DNA from: Microthrix sp041394405
GTDB taxonomy: Bacteria; Actinomycetota; Acidimicrobiia; Acidimicrobiales; Microtrichaceae
DNA length: 64,000 bases
Reading direction: 5' to 3'
NCBI GenBank assembly: GCA_041394405.1
Contig: JAWKIF010000014.1
Location: 98,988-162,987, forward strand
Shown here: positions 17,354-26,558 of the stretch, piece after piece
Position numbering within the stretch: position 1 is the stretch's first letter
Layout of the letters: the number at the start of each line of letters is the position of its first letter
Notes under the pieces: model-generated
Database searches by the model: none
What the model was told of the DNA's origin: nothing
Seen by the model: only the letters and a program-made list of their open reading frames with translations
Translations under genes and position numbers: made by a program

Positions 17354-18727
17354 GTGTCTCGTTCGGCCAGTGAACTTCAGGAACTCTCCGCCCGCCACAC
17401 CTGGGGGCACTTCTCCCAGCTCGCACCCTCGGACCCCTCCGAGATCGCCATCATCGACCGGGGCGAGGGCTGCTACGTCTGGGATGCGAACGGCACGCAG
17501 TATCTCGATGGGCTGGCGGGCCTCTACACCGTCAACGCCGGGCACGGGCGCAGCTCCATCGCCAACGCCATGGCCAAGCAGGCCGAATCGCTGGCGTACT
17601 TCCCGCTGTGGACCTACACCCACCCGGTGGCCATCGAGCTGGCCGCCCGGCTGTCCGACCTGGCCCCGCCACACCTGAACCGGGTGTTCTTCACCACCGG
17701 CGGCGGTGAGGCGGTGGAATCGGCGTGGAAGCTCGCCCGCCAGTATCACGCCGCCCGGGGCGAACCGGGCCGCTACAAGGCCATCGCCCGCCAGACCGCC
17801 TACCACGGCACCACCATGGGTGCGCTCTCGCTCACCGGTGTCGCCGAGATCCGTGGGCTGTTCGAGCCCCTGGTGCCCGGCGGCATCCATGTGGAGAACA
17901 CCAACCGCTACAGGTGTTCGTTCTGCGCGTCCGGGCCGTCGTGCACCCTGCAGTGCGCCGATGACATCGAGCGAGCCATCCTGCGCGAAGGGGCCGACAC
18001 GGTGGCGGCGGTCTTCCTCGAGCCCGTGCAGAACTCGGGCGGCTGCTTCACCCCACCCCCGGGCTACTTCCAGCGGGTGCGGGAGATTTGCGACCGCCAC
18101 GGCGTGCTCCTGGTGTCCGACGAGGTGATCTGCGCCTTCGGTCGCATCGGCGCCTACTTCGGCGCCCAACGGGTGGGTTCGGAACCAGACATGATCACCA
18201 TGGCCAAGGGCCTCACCTCCGGCTACGCGCCGCTGGGAGGGGTGATGGTGTCGGACAAGGTGGCCGAGCCGTTCCTGGAGGAGGGCGCCATGTTCATGCA
18301 CGGCATCACCTTTGGCGGCCACCCGGTGAGCTGCGCCGCCGCCATGGCCAACCTGGACGTCTTCGAGGCCGAGGACCTTCCCGGTCGGGTGATGACCCAC
18401 GAGGCCGAGTTCCGGGCCGCCCTCGACACGCTGGCCGACCTCCCCGTGGTGGGCGACATTCGCGGCATGGGCTACTTCTACGGCATCGAGCTGGTGAAGG
18501 ACCGCGATTCCAGGGAGACGTTCACCGGGGAGGAGGGCGAACGACTGCTCCGCAAGCTGCTGTCGCCCCGCCTGTTCGAGCTGGGCCTGATTTGCCGGGC
18601 CGACGACCGGGGCGACCCGGTCCTGCAGCTGTCGCCGCCGTTGGTGGCCGGTCCCCAGGAGTTCGACCGCATCGCCGACGTCATCCGCACCGCACTCACC
18701 GAATCGATGGAGGAGCTCGCCTCATGA
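17354..18727 (+). CDS. Class III omega-aminotransferase (putrescine-pyruvate type)
   Basis: 457 aa PLP-dependent enzyme. FTTGGGEAVESAWKLARQYH, TAYHGTTMGALSLTG, LLVSDEVICAFGR and MAKGLTSGYAPLGG (PLP lysine) are class III signatures closest in style to SpuC and omega-amino acid:pyruvate transaminases. Likely reaction: putrescine, cadaverine or beta-alanine plus pyruvate giving aldehyde and alanine. GTG start preceded by AGGAG at 5 nt. A cysteine-rich insert with C at CSFCASGPSCTLQC in the middle is unusual and might bind metal or be structural. Overlaps ald by 4 nt, which supports alanine as its co-product. Confidence 0.87.
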   Translation: MSRSASELQELSARHTWGHFSQLAPSDPSEIAIIDRGEGCYVWDANGTQYLDGLAGLYTVNAGHGRSSIANAMAKQAESLAYFPLWTYTHPVAIELAARLSDLAPPHLNRVFFTTGGGEAVESAWKLARQYHAARGEPGRYKAIARQTAYHGTTMGALSLTGVAEIRGLFEPLVPGGIHVENTNRYRCSFCASGPSCTLQCADDIERAILREGADTVAAVFLEPVQNSGGCFTPPPGYFQRVREICDRHGVLLVSDEVICAFGRIGAYFGAQRVGSEPDMITMAKGLTSGYAPLGGVMVSDKVAEPFLEEGAMFMHGITFGGHPVSCAAAMANLDVFEAEDLPGRVMTHEAEFRAALDTLADLPVVGDIRGMGYFYGIELVKDRDSRETFTGEEGERLLRKLLSPRLFELGLICRADDRGDPVLQLSPPLVAGPQEFDRIADVIRTALTESMEELAS

Positions 18728-19875
18728 GCACCGTGTCCGACACCGCGTTGACCGTCGGCGTACCCACCGAGGTCAAGACCGACGAGTACCGGGTGGCCAT
18801 CACCCCCGACGGGGTGCGTGAGCTGCACCAACACGGTGCGCCGATCCTCGTTCAGGCCGGCGCTGGCGCCGGCGCGTCCATCGCCGACGAGGCCTACGCC
18901 GCTGCCGGGGCCGAAATCGTCGCCGACGCAGCCGAGGTGTGGCAACGGGCCGACCTGGTCTGCAAGGTGAAGGAGCCGCTGGCCGCCGAGTTCGAGCACT
19001 TCCGTCCCGGATTGGTGCTGTTCACCTTCCTGCACCTGGCCGCCTATCCCAAGGTGGCCGAGGCGCTCCTTGAGCATCGAGTGACCGGCATCGCGTACGA
19101 GACGGTGCAGACCGCCGACGGGGCGCTGCCGTTGTTGGCCCCCATGAGCGAGGTTGCCGGCCGCATGTCGGTGCAGGTGGGTGCCCACTTCCTGGAGCGC
19201 CACAACGGGGGGCGCGGCGTGCTGATGGGCGGGGCACCCGGGGTTCGGCCCGCACGGGTGGTGGTGTTGGGCGCCGGAAACGTGGGATGGAATGCCGCCT
19301 GGATGGCCGCCGGCCTGGAGGGCGAGGTGGATCTCCTGGACAAGAACGTCGACCGCCTTCGCTGGATCGACCAGATTCAGATGGGTCGCATCACCACCCT
19401 CACCTCCAACCGTGGCCAGGTGGAACGCACGGTGGCCAAGGCGGACCTCGTGATCGGCGCCGTGCTGGTGCCCGGCGGTCGGGCCCCGGTGGTGGTCTCG
19501 GAGGCCATCGTGAAGTCGATGAAGCCCGGGTCGGTCATCGTCGACATCGCCATCGATCAGGGGGGCTGCGTGGAGACATCGCACGAGACCACCCACGAGA
19601 ACCCCACCTACGAACGTCATGGGGTGGTGCACTACGCCGTGGGCAACATGCCCGGCGCCGTGCCGCACACGTCCACCTATGCGCTCACCAACGTCACCCT
19701 CCCCTACCTGGCTGCGCTCACCGAGCACGGGGTGGCGGGGGCCTCGGCGCACGATCCCGCGTTGGCCCTGGGCGTCAACACGGCCGGCGGCCACATGACC
19801 AACGCCGTCGTGGCCCAGTCGCTGGGCAAGGACGCCGTGGAGCTCGCCGAAGCGTTGGCCGGCCCCCAGCGATGA
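18724..19875 (+). CDS. ald: Alanine dehydrogenase
   Basis: 383 aa, the usual size for Ald, which interconverts L-alanine and pyruvate plus ammonia with NAD. N-terminal VGVPTEVKTDEYRVAITPDG, VCKVKEPL, LFTFLHLAAYP, then the Rossmann motif VVVLGAGNVGWNAA and VDIAIDQGGC, HYAVGNMPGAVPHTSTYALTN are all diagnostic. It is translationally coupled to the aminotransferase upstream (ATGA) and to the Lrp/AsnC gene downstream (ATGA). I infer that it regenerates pyruvate for the transaminases of this locus and feeds the alanine produced into central metabolism. Confidence 0.95.
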   Translation: MSTVSDTALTVGVPTEVKTDEYRVAITPDGVRELHQHGAPILVQAGAGAGASIADEAYAAAGAEIVADAAEVWQRADLVCKVKEPLAAEFEHFRPGLVLFTFLHLAAYPKVAEALLEHRVTGIAYETVQTADGALPLLAPMSEVAGRMSVQVGAHFLERHNGGRGVLMGGAPGVRPARVVVLGAGNVGWNAAWMAAGLEGEVDLLDKNVDRLRWIDQIQMGRITTLTSNRGQVERTVAKADLVIGAVLVPGGRAPVVVSEAIVKSMKPGSVIVDIAIDQGGCVETSHETTHENPTYERHGVVHYAVGNMPGAVPHTSTYALTNVTLPYLAALTEHGVAGASAHDPALALGVNTAGGHMTNAVVAQSLGKDAVELAEALAGPQR

Positions 19876-20348
19876 GGCCGCCAACCGCCGACGAAGGCGC
19901 CGTTGTCCTCGACGAGATCGACAAGGCGGTCATTCGCGAGCTGCAGGTGGATGGCCGCATGAGCTACGCCCAGCTGGGCCCCAAGGTTGGCCTGTCCCAG
20001 GCCGCCGTCCGCCAACGCGTGCAACGGCTCACCGAGAGCGGGGTGATGGAGGTGGTGGCCGTCACCGACCCGTTGCGCCTGGGTTTCACCCTGCAGGCCA
20101 TGGTGGGAGTGCGGGCGAGGGGCGACCTGACGGCGCTGGCAGCGCGCCTGGCCGAGGTGGACGAGATCGACTACGTGGTGGTCACCTCCGGACGATTCGA
20201 CCTGCTGTTGGAGATGGTCTGCACCGGCCCCGAGGGGCTTCTGGAGCTGCTCAACTCGAGGGTTCGGACCGACGACGACGTCATCAGCACCGAGGTGTTC
20301 ACCTACCTGCACCTCGAGAAGCAGTCCTACGCCTGGGGCGCCCGGTAG
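19872..20348 (+). CDS. Lrp/AsnC family transcriptional regulator
   Basis: 158 aa. N-terminal winged helix-turn-helix (IDKAVIRELQVDGRMSYAQLGPKVGLSQAAVRQRVQRL, residues about 15-50) followed by a RAM-type effector domain with the GxxDL-like turn in SGRFDLLLEMV. As the last gene of the pot-aminotransferase-ald operon (4-nt overlap with ald), it probably senses alanine or another amino compound and regulates both divergent operons from the 12859-13080 region. That target is inferred from position only. Confidence 0.9.
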   Translation: MRPPTADEGAVVLDEIDKAVIRELQVDGRMSYAQLGPKVGLSQAAVRQRVQRLTESGVMEVVAVTDPLRLGFTLQAMVGVRARGDLTALAARLAEVDEIDYVVVTSGRFDLLLEMVCTGPEGLLELLNSRVRTDDDVISTEVFTYLHLEKQSYAWGAR

Positions 20349-20358
20349 CACGCCGGGC

Positions 20359-21795
20359 TCAGCTGTCGAAACCCACCCCTGCAGCGTCCAGCAGGCGAAG
20401 CCAGGGACCTCGGCGGCCGTTGTTGCGGTCCGCGTTGGCGATGGCCCGACGCGTCAGGGTGATGCCGGTCCAGCGGAGCGGTTCGGGCGGCCAGGGAATG
20501 GGCCCCCGGCGCACCATGGCCAGGCGGGTGCGTTCGGTGTCGGCACCGGCGAGCAGGTCGAGGGCCACCCTCGACGCAAACCGTGTGGCGCCCACGCCAA
20601 GGCCGGTGTAGCCCACGGCCCACGCCACCCGGTTGTCCCAGCGGCCGCCGGCGGTGAACGAGAACCGGGTGGTCGTGCCGATGGGGCCACCCCAGCGATG
20701 AGTGATGGCGGTGCCCTCCAGCTGCGGAAAGCACTCCAGGAGCTGGGCCGCCAGCATGGTTTCGGTTGGCTCGTTGGCCTCGACCGCCGGCCCGACCTTG
20801 CCGCCGTAGTGGTAGATGGCGTCGTAGCCTCCCCACAGCACCCGATCGTCCGGAGTCAGCCGGAAGTAGTGGAATTGGTTGGCCGAGTCGCCCACACCCT
20901 GGCGGTTGGCCCACCCCAACGACCGGCGCACGTCGCCGCTGAGCGGCTCGGTGACCAACACGTGGTCGTACACGGGCACCACCCGATGGCGGATGGCCGG
21001 CACCAGGCCGGGGAAGGCGTTGGTGGCCAACAGCACCTTGGCCGCGTCGATGCGCAGGCCAGGCCCGCTCACGGTAATGCCGCTGCCACGTCGCTCCAGG
21101 CCGTCGACGGGGGTGTGGTCGGCGATCCGCCCGCCGCGGGCCAGCAACGACGACCGCAGCCCGGCCACCAGGCGGCCCGGATCGAGGAGGCCCACGTTGT
21201 CGTGGCGCCACAGCCCTCCCACAAACGTGGGCGATGCCACCTCGGCCTGCACGGCGGCGCGGTCGAGCACGGTGACCCGCTCCCCCGCCGCCTCCAGCGC
21301 CTCCGCGCCCCCGACGAGATCCTCCAGCTGCCAGTCGGCGTTGGCCACATCCAGCTCGCCAACGGCCTCCCACCTGGCGTCGATGCCGTGGCGGTCCAGG
21401 TCGCCCAGCAGCCCGTCCAGGTTCTCAATGCCCAGCCGGTGCAGCGTGGCGTACTCGTCGGGCCAGTGCGCCATGCCGTTGGGCAGGCCATGGGTGACCG
21501 AGGCGTCGCAGAACCCGCCGTTGCGACCCGATGCGCCATCTCCCGGGCCCGAGGCGTCCAGCACTAACACGTCCCGGCCCGAGTCGTCGTCCAACGCCTG
21601 GTGCGCGGCCCACAGGCCGGTGAACCCGGCGCCGACGATCACCAGATCCGCCTGATGCCGGCCCCGGAGGGGCGCTTCGCTGGGCAAGTCCACGTCGTCG
21701 CGGTGCAACCAGAACGGCGCCAGCTCGGCCCCGGCCAGCATGGCGGTGACCGCAGCGTCGCCAGGCCGTGGTCCCCGGCCCGGTCCACGCGTCAC
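20359..21795 (-). CDS. FAD-dependent amine oxidoreductase (PuuB-like)
   Basis: 478 aa DAO-family flavoprotein, the second of this type in the region. The FAD motif LVIVGAGFTGLWAAHQAL is near residue 57; VLVLDAS and DGASGRNGGF follow. The C-terminal part has HRWGGPIGTTTRFSF and GYTGLGVGATRFASR. Relatives oxidise glutamylputrescine or other secondary amines. Starts considered: GTG 21795 (GGGAG about 9 nt upstream), TTG 21813 and ATG 21741; the Rossmann fold is intact in all. Lies 54 bp after the aminotransferase at 21850 on the same strand, convergent with the Lrp gene 10 bp away. Confidence 0.82.
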   Translation of the reverse strand: MTRGPGRGPRPGDAAVTAMLAGAELAPFWLHRDDVDLPSEAPLRGRHQADLVIVGAGFTGLWAAHQALDDDSGRDVLVLDASGPGDGASGRNGGFCDASVTHGLPNGMAHWPDEYATLHRLGIENLDGLLGDLDRHGIDARWEAVGELDVANADWQLEDLVGGAEALEAAGERVTVLDRAAVQAEVASPTFVGGLWRHDNVGLLDPGRLVAGLRSSLLARGGRIADHTPVDGLERRGSGITVSGPGLRIDAAKVLLATNAFPGLVPAIRHRVVPVYDHVLVTEPLSGDVRRSLGWANRQGVGDSANQFHYFRLTPDDRVLWGGYDAIYHYGGKVGPAVEANEPTETMLAAQLLECFPQLEGTAITHRWGGPIGTTTRFSFTAGGRWDNRVAWAVGYTGLGVGATRFASRVALDLLAGADTERTRLAMVRRGPIPWPPEPLRWTGITLTRRAIANADRNNGRRGPWLRLLDAAGVGFDS

Positions 21796-21849
21796 CCCGG
21801 ACCGCTCCCGCAACCCAAACCGGCCCGTGTGCGACCGCTCATGGCCGGC

Positions 21850-23085
21850 TCAACCCCGTGGGGCGTCGACGGCCGTCAGCGCCAGTCGGGTCGCTTCGAT
21901 GATCAGGCCCAGGTCGTCGTCGCCGATGGTCAGTGGCGGGCAGAATGCCAGCGTCGATTGGCCAATGGGGCGCGGAATGACCCCGTTGGCCAGCATGTGG
22001 TTGCGCACGTCCGTCGGCACGACGCCCTCGTTCAGGCGGAGCGCCCAGATGGCGTCGGTGCCCCGAACCTCGGCCGCCAACCCCTCACCCACCATGGCAC
22101 CCAGCGCGGGTGCCAGTCGCTCGCCCATCGAGGTCGCTCGGGCCAACAGGCCCTCGTCCTCGATGATGGCCAGGTTGGCCAGCGCCGCGGCGCACACCGT
22201 CGGGTGGCCTGAATAGGTGAAGCCGTGACGCAACATGCGGGCGTCGTCGGCCTCCAACACCTCGTTCACCCTGGCATTCACCAGCACCCCGCCGAGGGGC
22301 AGGTAGCCCGACGTGGCCCCCTTGGCGAAGGCGATGAGGTCCGGCGTCACCTGGTAACGCTGGGCGCCCCACCAGTGACCCAGCCGCCCGAACCCGCAGA
22401 CCACCTCATCGAAGATCAGCAGCGCCCCGTGCTCATCGCACAGCGCCCGCAACCCCTCCAGGTAGCCGGGCTGGGGCGGATACACCCCGGCGGCCCCCTG
22501 CAACGGCTCGGCGATCACCGCAGCAACGCTGCCCTCGTGTTCGGCGAACAGCTCCTTCACCTGGCCCAGGTCGTGTGCGTCGGCGTGTACGACATCGGGC
22601 AACAACCTGCCCCAACCCTCCCGGTTGGCGGGCAGGCCCTGGGCAGTGGTGCCCCCGTAGGCCACCCCGTGATAGGCCCCCTCGCGGGCGATCACCACGC
22701 GGCGCTCGGGACATTCCTGCCATGCCCAGAACAGCCTGCTGAGCTTCAACGCCGTCTCCACCGCCTCAGAGCCGGAGTTGGTCAGGAACACCCGGGTGTC
22801 CTCCAGCGGTGAGCGCTCGGCCAGCGCCGCACAGAATCGCTCGGTCGGCTCGTTGGTGAACATCTCGAAGGTGTGAAAGGCATCGAGCGTGCGCATCTGC
22901 GCCGCCGTGGCATCGGCGATCTCGGCGCGGCCGTGGCCCACCTGGCAGTACCACAGGGATGCCATCGCATCGACATAGCGGTTGCCGGCTGCGTCCCACA
23001 CCGCTGCGCCCTGGCCTCGCACGATGTCGATGAACTCGGTTGCCGCCGGGCGGGCGAAGGGATGGAGGAAGGCAGAACGGGCCAT
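21850..23085 (-). CDS. Class III aminotransferase (omega-amino acid type)
   Basis: 411 aa PLP enzyme. FLTNSGSEAVETALKLSRLF, GAYHGVAYGGTTAQG, LLIFDEVVCGFGR and FAKGATSGYLPLGG (PLP lysine) mark it as class III; the overall pattern is that of beta-alanine/putrescine:pyruvate transaminases. ATG at 23085 begins the conserved FLHPFA region; GAGGTG lies 9 nt upstream. Third such enzyme in the cluster, probably cotranscribed with the downstream FAD oxidase. With MmsA it could degrade beta-alanine. Substrate assignment is inference. Confidence 0.85.
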   Translation of the reverse strand: MARSAFLHPFARPAATEFIDIVRGQGAAVWDAAGNRYVDAMASLWYCQVGHGRAEIADATAAQMRTLDAFHTFEMFTNEPTERFCAALAERSPLEDTRVFLTNSGSEAVETALKLSRLFWAWQECPERRVVIAREGAYHGVAYGGTTAQGLPANREGWGRLLPDVVHADAHDLGQVKELFAEHEGSVAAVIAEPLQGAAGVYPPQPGYLEGLRALCDEHGALLIFDEVVCGFGRLGHWWGAQRYQVTPDLIAFAKGATSGYLPLGGVLVNARVNEVLEADDARMLRHGFTYSGHPTVCAAALANLAIIEDEGLLARATSMGERLAPALGAMVGEGLAAEVRGTDAIWALRLNEGVVPTDVRNHMLANGVIPRPIGQSTLAFCPPLTIGDDDLGLIIEATRLALTAVDAPRG

Positions 23086-23201
23086 CGGCGGGCACCTCAC
23101 AGACTGGGCACCGCCCTCCCAGCGAGGGTGCGTTGCCGGCCCCAAGTATGCCAGTCGGCAAACCCCCGGGGAGGCGAATCCACCGTGCCGTTGGAGGCTG
23201 G

Positions 23202-24278
<1,077 letters not shown>

Positions 24279-24321
24279 CCCACCGGGCTCCCGCCGGGTT
24301 GGGGCCCGCCGCCAATGTGGG

Positions 24322-24327
24322 TACCGT
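24322..24327 (+). promoter_or_regulatory. Putative -10 element of the glpD-like gene
   Basis: TACCGT lies 6 nt before the ATG at 24334, consistent with a leaderless transcript. No Shine-Dalgarno sequence is present before this start. Confidence 0.45.
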
Positions 24328-24333
24328 GCCCCC

Positions 24334-25980
24334 ATGACGCTGCGGGATACCAACCTCGACCGGCTGCGAGACGGCTCCGTTGACGTGGCCATCATCGGCG
24401 GCGGCATCAACGGTGCGGTCACGGCGGCATCGTTGGCGGGCCGTGGGGCGTCGGTGGCGCTGGTCGACCGGGCCGACTTCGCCGCCGAGACCAGCCAGCA
24501 AAGCTCCAACCTGGTGTGGGGCGGCTTCAAATACCTGGAGAACTACGAACTCCCGCTGGTGTACAAGCTGTGTCGCTCGCGCAATCGCCTCATGAGGGCC
24601 TACCCCGACAACGTGGCCGAGCTGCCGTTCCTGGCCGCCCTCGACGAGAGCTCCCCCTATCCCCCCTGGTTCGCCGCACTGGGCGCCACCGCCTACTGGG
24701 GCATCGGCAAGTTCCGCACCCACCGTCCCCGGCTATTGAGCACCGAGGCCATCCGCGCCACCGAGCCGGTGATCAACCCGGAAGGGGTGCGGGGCGGCCT
24801 GGAGTACCGCGACGCCTACCTGCGGGACAACGACGCCCGCTTCGTCTTCGGCTTCGTGCGCTCGGCCATCGAGTCGGGCGCGGCAGTGGCCAACTACGTC
24901 GAGCTGACCGACGCAGCGCGGCTCGACGGGCACTGGCTGCTGACGCTGACCGACTTGGAATCGGGCGACGCATTCGGGCTGCGGGCCCGCACCGTCGTCA
25001 ACGCGGCCGGGCCCTTCGTCGATGGTCTCAACGCCTCGTGGGGCGTTGAGACCAAGCATCGCATCGTGTACTCGAAGGGCATCCACCTCATCGTGCCCCG
25101 GTTGACCACCACCGAACACCAGCGGGTGTTGGCGTTCTTCGACGACAGCGGTCGGTTGTTCTACGTGATTCCCATGGGGATGCGGTCGGTCATCGGCACC
25201 ACCGACACCCGCACCGACGACCCCCACGCGGGGGTCACCGACGACGATCGGTCGTTCCTGCTGGAGCAGATCAACAAGCGCCTGACCCTCGAGAGCCCCC
25301 TCACCACCGCCGACGTCATCGCCGAGCGCTGCGGGGTGCGGCCCCTGGTGGTGCCCAACAACGGCGGCGACCAAACCGACGTCGACTGGACGTCGCTGTC
25401 GCGCAAGCACGAGATCGAGCTGGACCGCAGCCGCAACGTCATTACCGTCTTCGGCGGCAAGCTCACCGACTGCCTCAACGTTGGCGAGGAGGTGGCCGAA
25501 GCCGTCGAATCGCTGGGCCTGCCCCTCGAGGACGATCTCGGCACCTGGTACGGCGAGCCCACCGCCGAGACCCGCAGCGTGTTCTACCGCCAAGCGCGGC
25601 TGATGGGGCTGGACGACCTCCGGGTGCGCCCCGACGTGGAGCCGTTGTCGGATCGCCTGTGGCGCCGCTACGGCCGCCGGGCCTTCGCCATGCTGGAGGC
25701 CATCCGGGCCGATCCGTCCATGGGCGAGGACATCCTGGGCGGCACCGACTACCTGCGCGTCGAGCTCTATCTGGCCGCCTCAACCGAGATGGTGACCCGG
25801 CTGGAGGACTTCATGCGCCGCCGATCCAAGATCGAGCAGGTGGTTCCTGACGCCGAGTTGGGCGACACCGAGGGGCTCCGAGAGGTCTGCCAGATCCTCT
25901 TCGGCGAGGACGCCGAGGCCAAGCTGGCCGACTACCTCGTCAGCCGCCCCGCACCGACTCCGCCCGCCGTCAGCGCCTGA
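24334..25980 (+). CDS. glpD: FAD-dependent glycerol-3-phosphate dehydrogenase
   Basis: 548 aa membrane-associated flavoenzyme oxidising glycerol-3-phosphate to dihydroxyacetone phosphate and passing electrons to quinone. FAD-binding VDVAIIGGGINGAVTAASLAGRG near residue 17, TSQQSSNLVWGGFKYLENYE, YRDAYLRDNDARF, YSKGIHLIVPR, IPMGMRSVIGTTDTR and ITVFGGKLTDCLN are all GlpD/GlpA signatures. The C-terminal DAO_C-like helical domain runs from about residue 400. No glycerol kinase or facilitator is adjacent, so it appears as a single gene. Followed by a repeat array and a strong hairpin before the convergent next gene. Confidence 0.9.
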   Translation: MTLRDTNLDRLRDGSVDVAIIGGGINGAVTAASLAGRGASVALVDRADFAAETSQQSSNLVWGGFKYLENYELPLVYKLCRSRNRLMRAYPDNVAELPFLAALDESSPYPPWFAALGATAYWGIGKFRTHRPRLLSTEAIRATEPVINPEGVRGGLEYRDAYLRDNDARFVFGFVRSAIESGAAVANYVELTDAARLDGHWLLTLTDLESGDAFGLRARTVVNAAGPFVDGLNASWGVETKHRIVYSKGIHLIVPRLTTTEHQRVLAFFDDSGRLFYVIPMGMRSVIGTTDTRTDDPHAGVTDDDRSFLLEQINKRLTLESPLTTADVIAERCGVRPLVVPNNGGDQTDVDWTSLSRKHEIELDRSRNVITVFGGKLTDCLNVGEEVAEAVESLGLPLEDDLGTWYGEPTAETRSVFYRQARLMGLDDLRVRPDVEPLSDRLWRRYGRRAFAMLEAIRADPSMGEDILGGTDYLRVELYLAASTEMVTRLEDFMRRRSKIEQVVPDAELGDTEGLREVCQILFGEDAEAKLADYLVSRPAPTPPAVSA

Positions 25981-26055
25981 CCACTGCCCCGGCCGCAGGC
26001 TCCCCCGAGCAGGCTCCGCTCTCATCCAACCTCGGGCTCTCCCCGCCATCGTCCC

Positions 26056-26232
26056 CCGAAGTGGGGACTCATTCCGGGGCCAGAGCGACACTTCGAGACC
26101 CGAGTTCGCTGCCCGACCCGAAGTGGGGACCATTCCGGGGCCCAGAGCGACACTTCGAGACCCGAGTTCGCTGCCCGACCCGAAGTGGGGACCTATTCCG
26201 GGGCCAGAGCGACACTTCGAGACCCGAGTTCG
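26056..26232. repeat. Tandem 62-bp repeats (array B)
   Basis: Units start at 26056, 26118 and 26180 with an exact 62-bp period; the third is cut off after 53 bp. Units differ only by one- or two-base changes (for example GGGACTCATT, GGGACCATT, GGGACCTATT). Each unit contains an internal inverted repeat, CGAAGTG and CACTTCG, 25 nt apart. The reverse complement matches array A at 3299-3422, including GAACTCGGGTC, GTCGC and CCCCACTTCGG. There are no spacers, so it is not a CRISPR. Confidence 0.9.
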
Positions 26233-26253
26233 GGGGAAGCGCACCCACCACGC

Positions 26254-26285
26254 GAGGGAGGCGCCCCGGGTGGAGCGCCTCCCTC
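26254..26285. terminator. Strong perfect hairpin between convergent genes
   Basis: GAGGGAGGCGC (26254-26264) and GCGCCTCCCTC (26275-26285) form an 11-bp perfect GC-rich stem with a 10-nt loop. It lies between the glpD stop and the stop of the opposing YeiH gene, the right place for a terminator acting in either direction. There is no T-tract on either side, so a canonical Rho-independent mechanism is uncertain. Confidence 0.55.
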
Positions 26286-26558
26286 AATCGGGCGCCGACC
26301 GAAGCCGACGCGCTACTGGTTGAACGACGGACCAATGCGCAATGCATCGAGCGGGACGAGTTCCCGATCATCGATCCGCCGGGTGTCTGGCGAGGTTTCG
26401 CCAAATGGATCCAGCGAGCCGCTCAGCGGCCAGCCACCTCCGAAGTCCCATACGAACAGTCGTTGATGTGGACCACCTCCTTTCCTCGGTCCGTACATCC
26501 AACCACGTCGAAGCGGCGAGGGAAACCGATTTCCGCGCCATGGCCAATCGCCGCAGGA
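26286..26558. other. Intergenic stretch without a supported gene
   Basis: 273 bp between the hairpin and the YeiH-type gene stop. GC is visibly lower than in the surrounding genes. Short open frames exist on the minus strand (for example about 60 codons around 26313-26498) but none has a recognisable domain or a convincing start. A minus-strand AAAGGAGGTGG (about 26470-26480) looks like a ribosome site but leads only to a 17-codon frame. It may be decayed sequence. Confidence 0.4.

Noticed and set aside
23040..23201. N-terminal extension of the hydrolase-like gene
   Set aside because: The extension is antisense to the aminotransferase start and has no hydrolase features; ATG 23202 has a good ribosome site.
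26056..26232. CRISPR array
   Set aside because: Repeat units are contiguous, with no unique spacers, and no cas genes are near.
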